From contig NZ_JAAWWD010000037.1 of the NCBI RefSeq assembly GCF_021404545.1, forward strand, positions 1-64,000: a DNA stretch of 64,000 nt, in the 5' to 3' direction. Within the stretch, counting starts at the first letter, position 1, and every line of letters starts with the position of its first letter. Below, piece by piece: positions 1-9,271 of the stretch. Source of the DNA: Aestuariivita sp. (GTDB lineage: Bacteria > Pseudomonadota > Alphaproteobacteria > Rhodobacterales > Rhodobacteraceae). The notes under the pieces were generated by a model that was given only the letters and a program-made list of their open reading frames with translations, was not told the origin of the DNA and made no database searches. The translations under genes were made by a program, and so were the position numbers.

Positions 1-50
1 CCGAGGCAAACGTCTACGCGGCCCTGGAAAGAGCAAACATGGCCGCGTAA
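1..50 (+). CDS. 3' end of a CDS truncated by the window edge (…EANVYAALERANMAA*)
   Basis: Frame 3 from base 3 reads EANVYAALERANMAA then TAA at 48-50; too short to identify. Confidence 0.3.
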   Translation, partial: EANVYAALERANMAA

Positions 51-318
51 CTAAGATCAATCAGCCTCCGGCAAACCCGGCGCGGTTCACACCATATTCA
101 GGTCTCATACCGATAATGACGTTCAAGACACCCGGCGGCACCCCGGCCTTCAACGCCAATTCCGCGAGGCGCAGAACCGTGAGGAAGTCTGTTCGGTCGG
201 TTTCACACTCGCCGAATTGCCCGTGGCCAGTGTCGCGGGCCTGTCTTCCAGGGCCTTATCAGTATCTTGTGGCGTTCAGGGCCGCCTCCGACCGGGTTAC
301 GGTCTGAGAACACAGGCA

Positions 319-1662
319 TCAAAGCCCCAGCTGGTCAAGCAGGCGCAGGCGTAGGATTTCCGCCTCCACAGCCAGGGTGCGCGCGAATGAAAAGGGCAGG
401 GGCGCGACGGGTGTCACCGGGAAATCAAGATCCTTCGGCGGGGTGCCCGATGCCCAGCGGGCCAGGACGCGACCCATCGCAGTCGCAATCGCCACGCCGC
501 GCCCGTTATATCCCAGCCCCGCCATCAACCCCGGAGCGATCTCATGCAGATGTGGGTAATGATCGCGCGTCAGTGCCACGAACCCGCCCCAGGCATGCTG
601 CCACTCCACTCCCGAGAGCTGCGGAAAAAGCTGTGATGTGACGGCCTTGAGACGTGCGATCTGGCGCCGGGTGGAGCCGTCATTATAGGTGCCGCGCCCG
701 CCCATCACAAAACGTCCCTCGGCGTCGAGGCGAAAGTAGAGCAGCAGCCGCCGCGCATCCGACAATGCATGCCGGTCCGGCAGGATAGACGCGCGCAGGT
801 TGTCCGAGAGCGGCGCCGTAGCGACCTGCACCGAACGGACGGGCAGAACCGACCTTCCCAAGGGACGCTCCAGATCGCCGGAATAGGCATTGGTGCAGAT
901 CAGAACGGTGTCGGCGCCAAGTACCCCCCGGACGGTTTTCAGGCGATAGCGCGCGCCGTCTCGGTCGATGGCGTCAACAGGGGACTGCCCATGGATCACA
1001 GCGCCCGCCCGGCCCGCAGCATCTGCCAGCCCCAGCGCATAGTTCAGCGGGTGCAGATTGCCGCCACGCCGGTCGATCAGCCCGCCGAGATAGGTGTCGG
1101 TCCCGGTGATCCGGGTGATGGCCGCACGGTCCAGAGCATCGACCGGCGCGCCCAGCGTGTGCCAATCCTCCGCCAGTGCATGCAGATCGCGCAGCGTCTT
1201 TTCGGTATGGGCCGCGCGGATCCAGCCGGGTCGCACCGCATCGCAGGCGATCTGGTGCGTATCGATCAGCGCAAAGACCAGATCGGCCGCATCGCCTGCC
1301 ATCTCGGCCATGCGCCTGCCCTGTTCGGGGCCGAACTTGGCCATGATCCCGCTGGGCCCGTCCTTGAGCCCTGGGTTGATCTGTCCGCCATTGCGACCCG
1401 AGGCACCCCACCCCGGTTGCTCGGCCTCCAGAAGCGTCACGCGCACCCCAGCTTCGGCCAGGTGCAGCGCCGCCGACAGCCCGGTATACCCGCCGCCGAT
1501 CACTGCCACATCCGTGTTCTGGACGCCGGTCAGGGCCGGATAGTCCGGTATCCGATTGGCCGTCGCCGCCCAAAGACTGTTGGCGATCACGGGGCGTTCA
1601 TTCGGGATCACAGGGCTGGCCCCAATGCGTTGCGGGCATGGGTCGCTGAGCATACTCCCCAA
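319..1662 (-). CDS. FAD-dependent oxidoreductase, DAO family (gamma-glutamylputrescine oxidase/DadA-like)
   Basis: 447-aa ORF with VAVIGGGYTGLSAALHLAEAGVRVTLLEAEQPGWGASGRNGGQI dinucleotide-binding motif and C-terminal GLGYNGRGVAIATAMG. Confidence 0.85.
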   Translation of the reverse strand: MGSMLSDPCPQRIGASPVIPNERPVIANSLWAATANRIPDYPALTGVQNTDVAVIGGGYTGLSAALHLAEAGVRVTLLEAEQPGWGASGRNGGQINPGLKDGPSGIMAKFGPEQGRRMAEMAGDAADLVFALIDTHQIACDAVRPGWIRAAHTEKTLRDLHALAEDWHTLGAPVDALDRAAITRITGTDTYLGGLIDRRGGNLHPLNYALGLADAAGRAGAVIHGQSPVDAIDRDGARYRLKTVRGVLGADTVLICTNAYSGDLERPLGRSVLPVRSVQVATAPLSDNLRASILPDRHALSDARRLLLYFRLDAEGRFVMGGRGTYNDGSTRRQIARLKAVTSQLFPQLSGVEWQHAWGGFVALTRDHYPHLHEIAPGLMAGLGYNGRGVAIATAMGRVLARWASGTPPKDLDFPVTPVAPLPFSFARTLAVEAEILRLRLLDQLGL

Positions 1663-2019
1663 AGCGGGGGCGTCACAAAATACCCCATCCTCTCAAGCAG
1701 CTTTATCTTATATCCCAGATCATGCGCGCGCGGTTGGCCGCGGCCTGGGCGCCCTTTGCCGCGGATTTGGTCGCTGCGGATCCGGCGGTGTCTGCCGGGC
1801 CGGCCAGGACATGCCAGCCCGACTGCGATTTCGCGACCGACACGGAGCGCGACAAAGGGGGTCTCACGATGACCGCATTTCCCGACCAGGCGCAGGCCTG
1901 CGCCGCAGGGTCCGTGATCAAGGCCCAAGCGCAGCCTATGGCGCGGTTGCATCGCAAGGTCTGTGCCATGGTCCATGACGCGGTCTTCACTTTTGGGGAC
2001 GACTAGGTGTCGAACCGGG

Positions 2020-3351
2020 TCACGCCAGCGCCTTGGCCATGGCCTTGGCTGTCTTCTTGCCGCTTTTATAGGCGCCATTGACCAGGGCCGAGACACTGCC
2101 GCCCATCGCCTCGCCCGCGAAGAAGAGGCTGTTGCCCACCGGTTCGGCCAGCGCTTTGCGCGCGGAAATCGCACCCGGACGCGGTGCGCCATAGGCCCCC
2201 AATGTCAGAGGGTTTTCGGCCCAATCGGTCGCAAACCCCTTGACGAAATGCTTGCGCGTATCGCTGCCCAGCAGTCGCACCAGCTCTCCCAATGCGTAAT
2301 CGACCACCGCGTCTGAGCCTTGCGCTGACAGCTCCCAGCCGAACCGACCGCCGATATTGCCAAAGAGGTAATCGTGGCCGCAGGGCCAGGCAACAAAGTA
2401 ACAGGCTTCTCCCGCCTTGTCCTCGGGGATACGGTACGTCACCCAATTGTTTTCGGCCAGACCCAGCCGTGCGCCGTCGAACATCATCGGCACCTTCATC
2501 AATAGGCCCATGGGAATGTCGCTGATCGCTTGTTGTTTCGTCGTGGGCAGTTCAGGTGTGAAACGGATCTTGCCTGCTGCCAGCACCCCGGTCGAGACGG
2601 TGACGAGGCAGGCTTTGGCCCGGATCGTCCCGGCGGAGGTTTCCACAGCGACGCCGGGGCCGGAATGATCAATCGCCGTGACGGTGGTACCCAGCGATAC
2701 GGGCAAGCCCTCGGCCAGCGTGGCCACGACAGCGCCCAGCCCTTCCTTGACTAGATAGCTTGGCTGGTCCTCAGCGGAATCCCAGTAATCGGCGGTCGAG
2801 ACGCCGTCGAAATCCACCCCGTAATCCATCGCACCCATCCAGGACTGCACGGTTGCGGAATAGGGCATGTCGGGCACCACGGTGGAGGCGGCGACGTCCT
2901 TGCCCGCCTTGCCCGCGCGCGACAGCGCGCGCTCTACCGCGCTCCAGGCGCGGTCATAGGCGGCCCATTCCGCGTCGTTGGCCGGATTGCCATCCAGATC
3001 GAAAAGATCCGATCCGGCAGAGGTGTGGTTGACCATGGTAAACCCGCCTGCCTTGCCGATCTGCGTAAAGGGGTTGTTGTTCGATCCCGATATCCACGAG
3101 CAGCCATGATCGACCGGCTGACCCAATGTGGCGCTTTCGGTATAGGCGCGCCCGCCGATATGGTCCGCCGCTTCGACGATCACAAAGGAGATCCCCCGTT
3201 TCTGAAGCTCTCTGCCGGCCGACATGCCTGCCGCACCTGCGCCAATGATCACGACATCGGGATTTGTGGGAAGGGGTTGTGCCATGAGGGGGTTTGCTCC
3301 TGCGATTGCCAGCCCGGCCAGTACCGCGCGGCGTCCGATTTCATGTGCCAT
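2020..3351 (-). CDS. Flavin monoamine oxidase family protein, probable Tat signal
   Basis: 443 aa; GRRAVLAGLAIAGA N-terminus; VVIIGAGAAGMSAGRELQKRG; C-terminal LFFAGEAMGGSVSALVNGAYKSGKKTA. Confidence 0.85.
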   Translation of the reverse strand: MAHEIGRRAVLAGLAIAGANPLMAQPLPTNPDVVIIGAGAAGMSAGRELQKRGISFVIVEAADHIGGRAYTESATLGQPVDHGCSWISGSNNNPFTQIGKAGGFTMVNHTSAGSDLFDLDGNPANDAEWAAYDRAWSAVERALSRAGKAGKDVAASTVVPDMPYSATVQSWMGAMDYGVDFDGVSTADYWDSAEDQPSYLVKEGLGAVVATLAEGLPVSLGTTVTAIDHSGPGVAVETSAGTIRAKACLVTVSTGVLAAGKIRFTPELPTTKQQAISDIPMGLLMKVPMMFDGARLGLAENNWVTYRIPEDKAGEACYFVAWPCGHDYLFGNIGGRFGWELSAQGSDAVVDYALGELVRLLGSDTRKHFVKGFATDWAENPLTLGAYGAPRPGAISARKALAEPVGNSLFFAGEAMGGSVSALVNGAYKSGKKTAKAMAKALA

Positions 3352-3354
3352 GAT

Positions 3355-4113
3355 TTATCCTCCGGGTCGGATGTTGGGATCGAGGGCTGCATAGTACTTC
3401 TTGAGGTATGTCGGGACGGTCCAGGCACAGACCGTGCCTGCGGGGATGAAAAAGATATCGCCTTTTGCAAAGTGATGGGCGGTGCCATCGGCATCCGTGA
3501 GGGTCACCTCACCTTCCAGAACCTGCGCGAACTCGTGCCAGGGGAACGGTTCGGCCGGGGTGTCCATCGTCTGGGTATCCCAGCAGCCTACCTCGAAATT
3601 GCCGTGGTCATTCTCGAAAAAGATCTTCTCACGCTGCGGCGTGCTGGTGTCGGGCAAAAGATCGTCATCCGTCAGCACGCAATCGGGGTCGAGCGCCTGA
3701 ACACCGCCCTCGGCACTCAGACCTTCGGGGATGTCGGCACGCGGATCCATGTAGGTGATGTAGAACTTCTTGAGATAGCCGTCCTGTTTCCAACTGACCG
3801 GGACGCCATTGCGAAAGATCACGCTTTGCCCCTTGGTCGCGGACACGCCACCGCCGTTCTCGTCCAGCATCTTGAACGATCCATCCAGTACCAGAATGAA
3901 TTCATCGCCCGGATAAGGGCCGAACGCCTCCTGCATGGTGGTGGTGTCCCACACACCTGCGCTCATCCCCAGTTCCTTGTCCTCAAAGTAGACATGCACG
4001 TTCTGCTCGGAGGGCATCGTGTGGAAATCGTCCGGATCCAGCGTCATCCGCTCCAGACCGGCGGGGCCGTCGAGCTCAAATCGAATGATGCGATGGTCGG
4101 TGGTCATAATCAT
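3355..4113 (-). CDS. Tandem cupin-domain protein
   Basis: 252 aa with two cupin halves (EFILVLDGSFKMLDENGG; EFAQVLEGEVTLTDADG…FFIPAGTVCAW). Confidence 0.75.
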   Translation of the reverse strand: MIMTTDHRIIRFELDGPAGLERMTLDPDDFHTMPSEQNVHVYFEDKELGMSAGVWDTTTMQEAFGPYPGDEFILVLDGSFKMLDENGGGVSATKGQSVIFRNGVPVSWKQDGYLKKFYITYMDPRADIPEGLSAEGGVQALDPDCVLTDDDLLPDTSTPQREKIFFENDHGNFEVGCWDTQTMDTPAEPFPWHEFAQVLEGEVTLTDADGTAHHFAKGDIFFIPAGTVCAWTVPTYLKKYYAALDPNIRPGG

Positions 4114-4242
4114 GTCTTCCCTGATGGCGCGGTCGCTTTGGGTCGATTGCGGGTCTTGATGCCCGGTTTTTCATCGCATGCGCGATTTGCGGATGGTGGC
4201 TTGGCAAAAGACTTGACTCGATTCGCGCATCGTTTCAATGAT

Positions 4243-4256
4243 TGAATGATCATTCA
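4243..4256. promoter_or_regulatory. Perfect 14-bp palindrome TGAATGATCATTCA, candidate TetR-family operator
   Basis: Self-complementary sequence in the divergent intergenic region between the cupin gene (-) and the solute-binding protein gene (+); a TetR gene lies in the same cluster. Confidence 0.6.
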
Positions 4257-4406
4257 GTGGATCGGTTGTCACCATAAGTCTGTCGCCGCCGCGAATTCGG
4301 GCAGCACGGACATCACGCAAAAAACGACACCCGTCCCAGCGATCCGAAGACGCCCCGTCCGGGCCAACACGGGCGGGTGCCAAACCAACAGGGGAGACTG
4401 ACACTC

Positions 4407-5531
4407 ATGGATGTTGTCGATCAACTAGGCGCGGTGCGCGAAGGCAAGCTGAGCCGCCGCAAATTCACAAAAGGGCTGCTTGCTGCCGGTGTGGCGATGG
4501 CCACAATGCCTGCCACCTCGCGCCGCGCGATGGCGTCGGTGGACGATGAGGCCACGTTCTTTACCTGGGGTGGCTACGACATCCCCGAGCTGTTCCAGCC
4601 CTATGAGGCCAAGCACGGCACCCCTCCGAATTTCGCGATCTTCGGCGGCTCGGAAGAGGCGCTGACCAAGATGCGCGGCGGCTTTGTCGTCGACGTGGCC
4701 CATCCGTGCAACTCTGGCATGCCGCGCTGGGTGCAGTCGGGGCTCTTTCAACCCATCGAGACATCGCGCCTGTCGAACTGGGCCGATGTGATGCCCGAAC
4801 TGGTGGCGCTGCCCGGCAACGATGCCGAGGGCGGCAATGTCTGGATGGCGCCGTTCGATTGGGGCCAGACCTCTGTCACCTACCGCACCGACCTCTATGA
4901 ACTGGAGGGCGAGGAAAGCTGGGACATGCTCTGGGACAAGCGCTATGCGGGTCGGCTTGGTTCGCTGGCGTCGGGCGGCGATGCCTGGTGGTGCGGCGCG
5001 ATCAAGGCCGGTGTCGCGATGGAAGATATCGCCACCGAAGAGGCGTTCACCAAAATCGCCGCCGTGATGCGGGAGCAGCGCCCGCTGATCCGCGTCTATA
5101 CCGATGACACCACCACGCTGGAGCAGGCTCTGTCTTCTGGTGAGATGGCCGCTGCGATGACCTGGAACAGCTCGGCCGTGCTGCTGCAATCCGAAGGTGT
5201 GCCGGTGAAGTTCGCACGGCCCAAGGAGGGTGCGCTGACCTGGGTGTGCGGGGTGATGGTGCATAAGGATGCGCCCAATCTGGACCGCGCCTATGACGTG
5301 ATCGATTCGCTTCTCAGCGTCGAATCGGGCCAGTTCATGATCAATGACTATGGCTATGGCCACTCCAACCGAAAATCCTTTGATGCCTTCAACGAAGAAA
5401 CTTTGGCGGGTCTGGGCTTGTCCAAAAACCCGCAAGAGATCCTCGAAGCGGGTCACATGCAGCGCCCGCAGACCCAAGAATGGGAAACCCGCATGAACGA
5501 GACGTTCGAGCAGATCAAGGCCGGGTTCTGA
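4407..5531 (+). CDS. ABC transporter substrate-binding protein (polyamine PotD-like), Tat signal
   Basis: SRRKFTKGLLAAG twin-arginine motif; FFTWGGYDIPELFQPYEAKHG…; followed by PotBCA-like genes. ORF track starts at 4377; in-frame ATG at 4407 chosen. Confidence 0.85.
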   Translation: MDVVDQLGAVREGKLSRRKFTKGLLAAGVAMATMPATSRRAMASVDDEATFFTWGGYDIPELFQPYEAKHGTPPNFAIFGGSEEALTKMRGGFVVDVAHPCNSGMPRWVQSGLFQPIETSRLSNWADVMPELVALPGNDAEGGNVWMAPFDWGQTSVTYRTDLYELEGEESWDMLWDKRYAGRLGSLASGGDAWWCGAIKAGVAMEDIATEEAFTKIAAVMREQRPLIRVYTDDTTTLEQALSSGEMAAAMTWNSSAVLLQSEGVPVKFARPKEGALTWVCGVMVHKDAPNLDRAYDVIDSLLSVESGQFMINDYGYGHSNRKSFDAFNEETLAGLGLSKNPQEILEAGHMQRPQTQEWETRMNETFEQIKAGF

Positions 5532-5546
5532 ACTGACCGATCCTCG

Positions 5547-5575
5547 GCCCGCCAGACATCTCTGGCGGGCTTTTT
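5547..5575 (+). terminator. Rho-independent terminator between SBP and permease genes
   Basis: GCCCGCCAGA-CATC-TCTGGCGGGC perfect 10-bp stem followed by TTTTT. Confidence 0.9.
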
Positions 5576-5604
5576 CGATCCTTCATTGTCAAAGTGAACC
5601 CTGG

Positions 5605-6543
5605 ATGGCCGACACGTCCCTGTCCCAGACCGAAGCGCGATCCGCGCCCGCCGCCCCGCCTAGGGTCGGGCGGATCGCCGGCATTCTGCATCGCAACGAA
5701 ACGCTGCGTGGCTATCTGTTGATGTCGCCCACCATGCTGATCATGACGATCGGCATTCTGGTGCCGTTCCTGATCCTGCTGGTGATGAGCTTCTGGACCC
5801 GCGAAGGGTTTGGCTTCGACACGACGCTGACCGCCCACAATTATACCCGCGTCTGGAACGAGCCGATCTTTGGCGCGCTTTTGCAGCGGTCGTTCTGGAT
5901 CTCGGGCGTGGCGACGGTGGTCACGGTGGCGCTGTGCTATCCGATGGCCTACTATGTCGCCTTCCACGTCCACAGAAACAAGATGATGTGGATCATCCTG
6001 ATGACGCTGCCCTTCTGGACCAGCTATCTGCTGCGCGTTTTCGCGTGGAAAGTGATCCTGGGCTATCAGGGCGTGATCAATTCCGGTCTGATGAGTGTGG
6101 GCGTTATCGAGGCGCCGCTGGAGTTCCTGCTGTATTCCCAAACAGCGGTGATCATCACGCTGGCCCATGCCTGGGCGGCCTTCGCGATCCTGCCGCTTTA
6201 TGTCTCGCTGGAAAAGATCGACAAATCGCTTTTGGAGGCCGCGACCGATCTGGGTGACGGCCCCATGGCACGGTTCTTCCGGATCACGCTGCCGCTGTCG
6301 ATGCCGGGCATCATCGCGGCCACCTTCCTGATCTTTATCCCCACAACGGGAGATTACATCACTCCCGCGCTGCTGGGCGGGCCCGACGGGGCGATGATCG
6401 GCAATTTCATCCAGCTCCAATTCGGCGCGATCAACAACTGGCCCATGGGGGCGACCCTGTCGATCGTGCTAATGCTGTGGATCTCGGCCATCGCGCTGGT
6501 GTTTCTGTTCGTCACCCGCAAGGCACAGGAGCGCATCGCATGA
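5605..6543 (+). CDS. ABC transporter permease (PotB-like)
   Basis: 312-aa multi-TM protein with EAATDLGDGPMARFFRITLPLSMPG EAA motif. Confidence 0.9.
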   Translation: MADTSLSQTEARSAPAAPPRVGRIAGILHRNETLRGYLLMSPTMLIMTIGILVPFLILLVMSFWTREGFGFDTTLTAHNYTRVWNEPIFGALLQRSFWISGVATVVTVALCYPMAYYVAFHVHRNKMMWIILMTLPFWTSYLLRVFAWKVILGYQGVINSGLMSVGVIEAPLEFLLYSQTAVIITLAHAWAAFAILPLYVSLEKIDKSLLEAATDLGDGPMARFFRITLPLSMPGIIAATFLIFIPTTGDYITPALLGGPDGAMIGNFIQLQFGAINNWPMGATLSIVLMLWISAIALVFLFVTRKAQERIA

Positions 6544-7349
6544 GCGATCAGGGCACCTATATCAAGCGGCCGAACCGGCCCTTGCAGATCTATGCGATGG
6601 TCTTTTTGTTCGTGCTCTATCTGCCGATCCTGTTCATTCCGATGTTCAGCTTCAACGACTCGATCTATGTGCGCTTCCCGCTCCAGGGTTTCACCTTCCA
6701 GTGGTACGGCGAGTTGTGGAACCGGCAGCCGGTGTGGAACGCGCTGTGGAACAGTGTGAAGGTCGGCGCCGTCGTAGCGGTCATCTCTACGATCTTAGGC
6801 GTTGTGGCGGCGCGTGCGATCACGCGCTATCGGATGCCGGGCAAAAGCGCGCTGGTGACCTTTATCATGATGCCGCTGGTGATTCCCGGTATCATCTTCG
6901 GGGTGGCCCTTCTGGTGTTGATGAGCCGGATGGGCGTGCCCCTGTCGCTTTATACCGTGACGCTGGGCCATCTGATCGTGTGCCTGCCGTTTGCGGTGGC
7001 CACGCTCCTGCCCCGATTCGAGGGGTTCGATCCCTCGATGGAGGAAGCCTCGGCCGATCTGGGGGAGAACGGCTGGTGGACCTTCTGGCGCGTGACCTTC
7101 CCGATGGTGATGCCAGGGGTGGTGGCAAGCCTCTTGTTGACCTTCACCATCTCGTTTGACGAGTTCATCATGGCGTTCTTCCTGACCGGGACCGATCCGA
7201 CGCTGCCGATGTATATCTGGGGTCAACTGCGCTTCCCGCAGGAATTTCCATCGGTTCTGGCGCTGTCCTCGCTGATCCTGTTCGTTTCCTTCATTCTGGT
7301 CTTTGTCGCGCAGTGGATCGGGCGACTGGGGCTGGACAAAGACACATGA
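6540..7349 (+). CDS. ABC transporter permease (PotC-like)
   Basis: EEASADLGENGWWTFWRVTFPMVMPG EAA motif; ATGA overlap with upstream permease; internal ATG of ORF 6477..7349 chosen. Confidence 0.9.
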   Translation: MSDQGTYIKRPNRPLQIYAMVFLFVLYLPILFIPMFSFNDSIYVRFPLQGFTFQWYGELWNRQPVWNALWNSVKVGAVVAVISTILGVVAARAITRYRMPGKSALVTFIMMPLVIPGIIFGVALLVLMSRMGVPLSLYTVTLGHLIVCLPFAVATLLPRFEGFDPSMEEASADLGENGWWTFWRVTFPMVMPGVVASLLLTFTISFDEFIMAFFLTGTDPTLPMYIWGQLRFPQEFPSVLALSSLILFVSFILVFVAQWIGRLGLDKDT

Positions 7350-7368
7350 AAAAGGGGGCGGTTCCGAC

Positions 7369-8484
7369 ATGACCACGTCTGACGGTTTCATTTCGATCCG
7401 ACACGTCAACAAGTTCTTTGGCAGTTTTCAGGCCATTGAAGACGTGTCGATGAACATCGGACAGGGGGAGTTCTTTTCCCTGCTGGGCGCCTCGGGCTGT
7501 GGCAAGACCACGCTTTTGCGGATGCTGGCTGGGTTTGAGAGCACCTCGTCGGGGGAGATCTATATCGACGGGCAGCCAACATCGGACGTGCCGCCGCATC
7601 ACCGCCCCGTCAATATGGTGTTCCAGAGCTATGCGATCTTTCCGCATCTGAATGTGCGCGACAACATCGCCTATGGGCTGCGCAAACAAAAACTTCCCAA
7701 GGCCAAGCGCGACGAGATGGTCGAGGAGATGCTTGAGCTGATCAAGCTGCCCGGCTATGGCCAGCGCAAGGCGACCGAGCTTTCGGGCGGTCAGCGCCAG
7801 CGCATCGCGCTGGCCCGCGCGCTGATCCTGCGGCCCAAGGTGCTTTTGCTGGATGAACCGCTGGGCGCGCTCGACAAGCAATTGCGCGAACAGATGCAAC
7901 TGGAACTGCGCGCGCTGCAACGCCAGGTGGGCATCACCTTTGTCTTTGTCACCCATGATCAGGAAGAGGCGCTGACGCTCTCGGATCGCATCGCTGTGAT
8001 GTCGGGCGGCAAGGTGTTGCAGGTCGACACGCCCGCCGGGCTTTATGAGACGCCAAAGACCCGTGAGGTCGCGAGTTTTATCGGCAACATGAACTTTTTC
8101 CAGGGCACCGTGCGCCGCAACGGCGCGGCGATGGGCGCGGTCGAGACCGAGGGGCTGGGCCATATCCCGGTGCCGCTGGATCAGTTGACCAAACCCGATG
8201 GCGCGCCCGTGCAGGTGGCCCTGCGCCCGGAGAAATTCGAACTCTCGCCGACGAGACCCGAAGGCGCCCTGCACGCGGTCGAAGGCCGGTTGAGCAATGC
8301 CGCCTATCTGGGCGAGCGCAGCCATTACTATGTCAGTATCGCGGGCAAGGACCAGCCGATCGCGGTCTCGACCCAAAACCTGGGCCGGATGACCGGGGCG
8401 CCCGATATCTCGGGCGATGCGCCGATGTGGCTCTCCTGGGCGCCGGAAGCGATTGTGATTTTGGATGCGGACGAAACGGGCTAA
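7369..8484 (+). CDS. ABC transporter ATP-binding protein (PotA-like)
   Basis: Walker A GASGCGKTTLL, signature LSGGQRQRIALARAL, Walker B VLLLDEPLGALD, C-terminal TOBE region. Confidence 0.93.
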   Translation: MTTSDGFISIRHVNKFFGSFQAIEDVSMNIGQGEFFSLLGASGCGKTTLLRMLAGFESTSSGEIYIDGQPTSDVPPHHRPVNMVFQSYAIFPHLNVRDNIAYGLRKQKLPKAKRDEMVEEMLELIKLPGYGQRKATELSGGQRQRIALARALILRPKVLLLDEPLGALDKQLREQMQLELRALQRQVGITFVFVTHDQEEALTLSDRIAVMSGGKVLQVDTPAGLYETPKTREVASFIGNMNFFQGTVRRNGAAMGAVETEGLGHIPVPLDQLTKPDGAPVQVALRPEKFELSPTRPEGALHAVEGRLSNAAYLGERSHYYVSIAGKDQPIAVSTQNLGRMTGAPDISGDAPMWLSWAPEAIVILDADETG

Positions 8485-8517
8485 ATCCACGGTCATCGAC
8501 AGTGATCGGAAAGACAG

Positions 8518-9177
8518 ATGAACCAGACCCTCAGGACACAGAAACCGACAGGGAAACCCACCCGCCGGACCGCCTCGAAAGAGGTGCGCCGCCAGCAGTT
8601 GATCACATCCACGATCAACTCCATCGCCAAATACGGGATCGGTGGGACAACCATGTCCACGGTGACGGACGATGCGGGTCTGTCGCTGGGGATCGTGAAT
8701 TTCCACTTTGAAAGCAAACAGAAGCTTTTTGAAGAGACGCTGCTCTTTCTTGCGCGCGAGCATCACGAGCATTGGCAGACAGGCTACAAGGATGCGGGCC
8801 TGGGCGCGGCCGACAAGCTGCGCGCGATCGTGGGCGCGCATTTCCATCCCAAAATCTGCACGCGCAAGAAGCTGGCCGTTTGGTTTGCGTTTTACGGCGA
8901 GGCGGGCCGTCGCAAGGTCTATCGCAAGCTGATCGAGGATATCGACGCTGAACGGTTCGAGATCAGTGTCCAGCTTTGCGAGAAGATCGCCGAGGAGGGG
9001 GGCTATCATGGCATCCCGCCCCGCCAGATCGCCAATATGCTGGAGTCGCTTTATGACGGGCTCTGGCTCGACATTCTGACCTATCCCGGCAGCTATTCCC
9101 GCGAGACCGCGCAGGACCATGTGCTTGCCTTTCTCGCCAGCATCTTTCCAGAGCATTTCGCCATGCCCGACTTTTAA
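8518..9177 (+). CDS. TetR/AcrR (BetI-like) transcriptional regulator
   Basis: N-terminal HTH IAKYGIGGTTMSTVTDDAGLSLGIVNFHFESKQKLFEE. Confidence 0.85.
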   Translation: MNQTLRTQKPTGKPTRRTASKEVRRQQLITSTINSIAKYGIGGTTMSTVTDDAGLSLGIVNFHFESKQKLFEETLLFLAREHHEHWQTGYKDAGLGAADKLRAIVGAHFHPKICTRKKLAVWFAFYGEAGRRKVYRKLIEDIDAERFEISVQLCEKIAEEGGYHGIPPRQIANMLESLYDGLWLDILTYPGSYSRETAQDHVLAFLASIFPEHFAMPDF

Positions 9178-9209
9178 GACCTGAAGGTCATCACCGACAC
9201 CGCACCGAA

Positions 9210-9236
9210 CCGAAAAAGCCCGGTAGGCTTTTTCGG
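9210..9236 (+). terminator. Bidirectional-type intrinsic terminator hairpin
   Basis: CCGAAAAAGCC-CGGTA-GGCTTTTTCGG, 11-bp perfect stem with internal A/T tracts, between tetR and the TMADH-like gene. Confidence 0.75.
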
Positions 9237-9271
9237 CGAAAAGACGCTTTGACTTCAAGGAGCACCGACAA

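Noticed and set aside
1703-1990. 95-aa minus-strand ORF (and 94-aa plus-strand ORF 1722-2006) between the two amine oxidase genes
   Set aside because: Fills a genuine gap, but both strands are open, neither has a family motif I recognise and no clear RBS advantage was seen; left uncalled
3025-4245. 406-aa plus-strand ORF antisense to the amine oxidase and cupin genes
   Set aside because: Opposite-strand genes have strong family motifs; no recognisable domain here
7291-9258. 655-aa minus-strand ORF antisense to potA and tetR
   Set aside because: High-GC antisense artefact: His/Arg/Gln-rich, no family motif, lies opposite clearly recognisable PotA and TetR sequences
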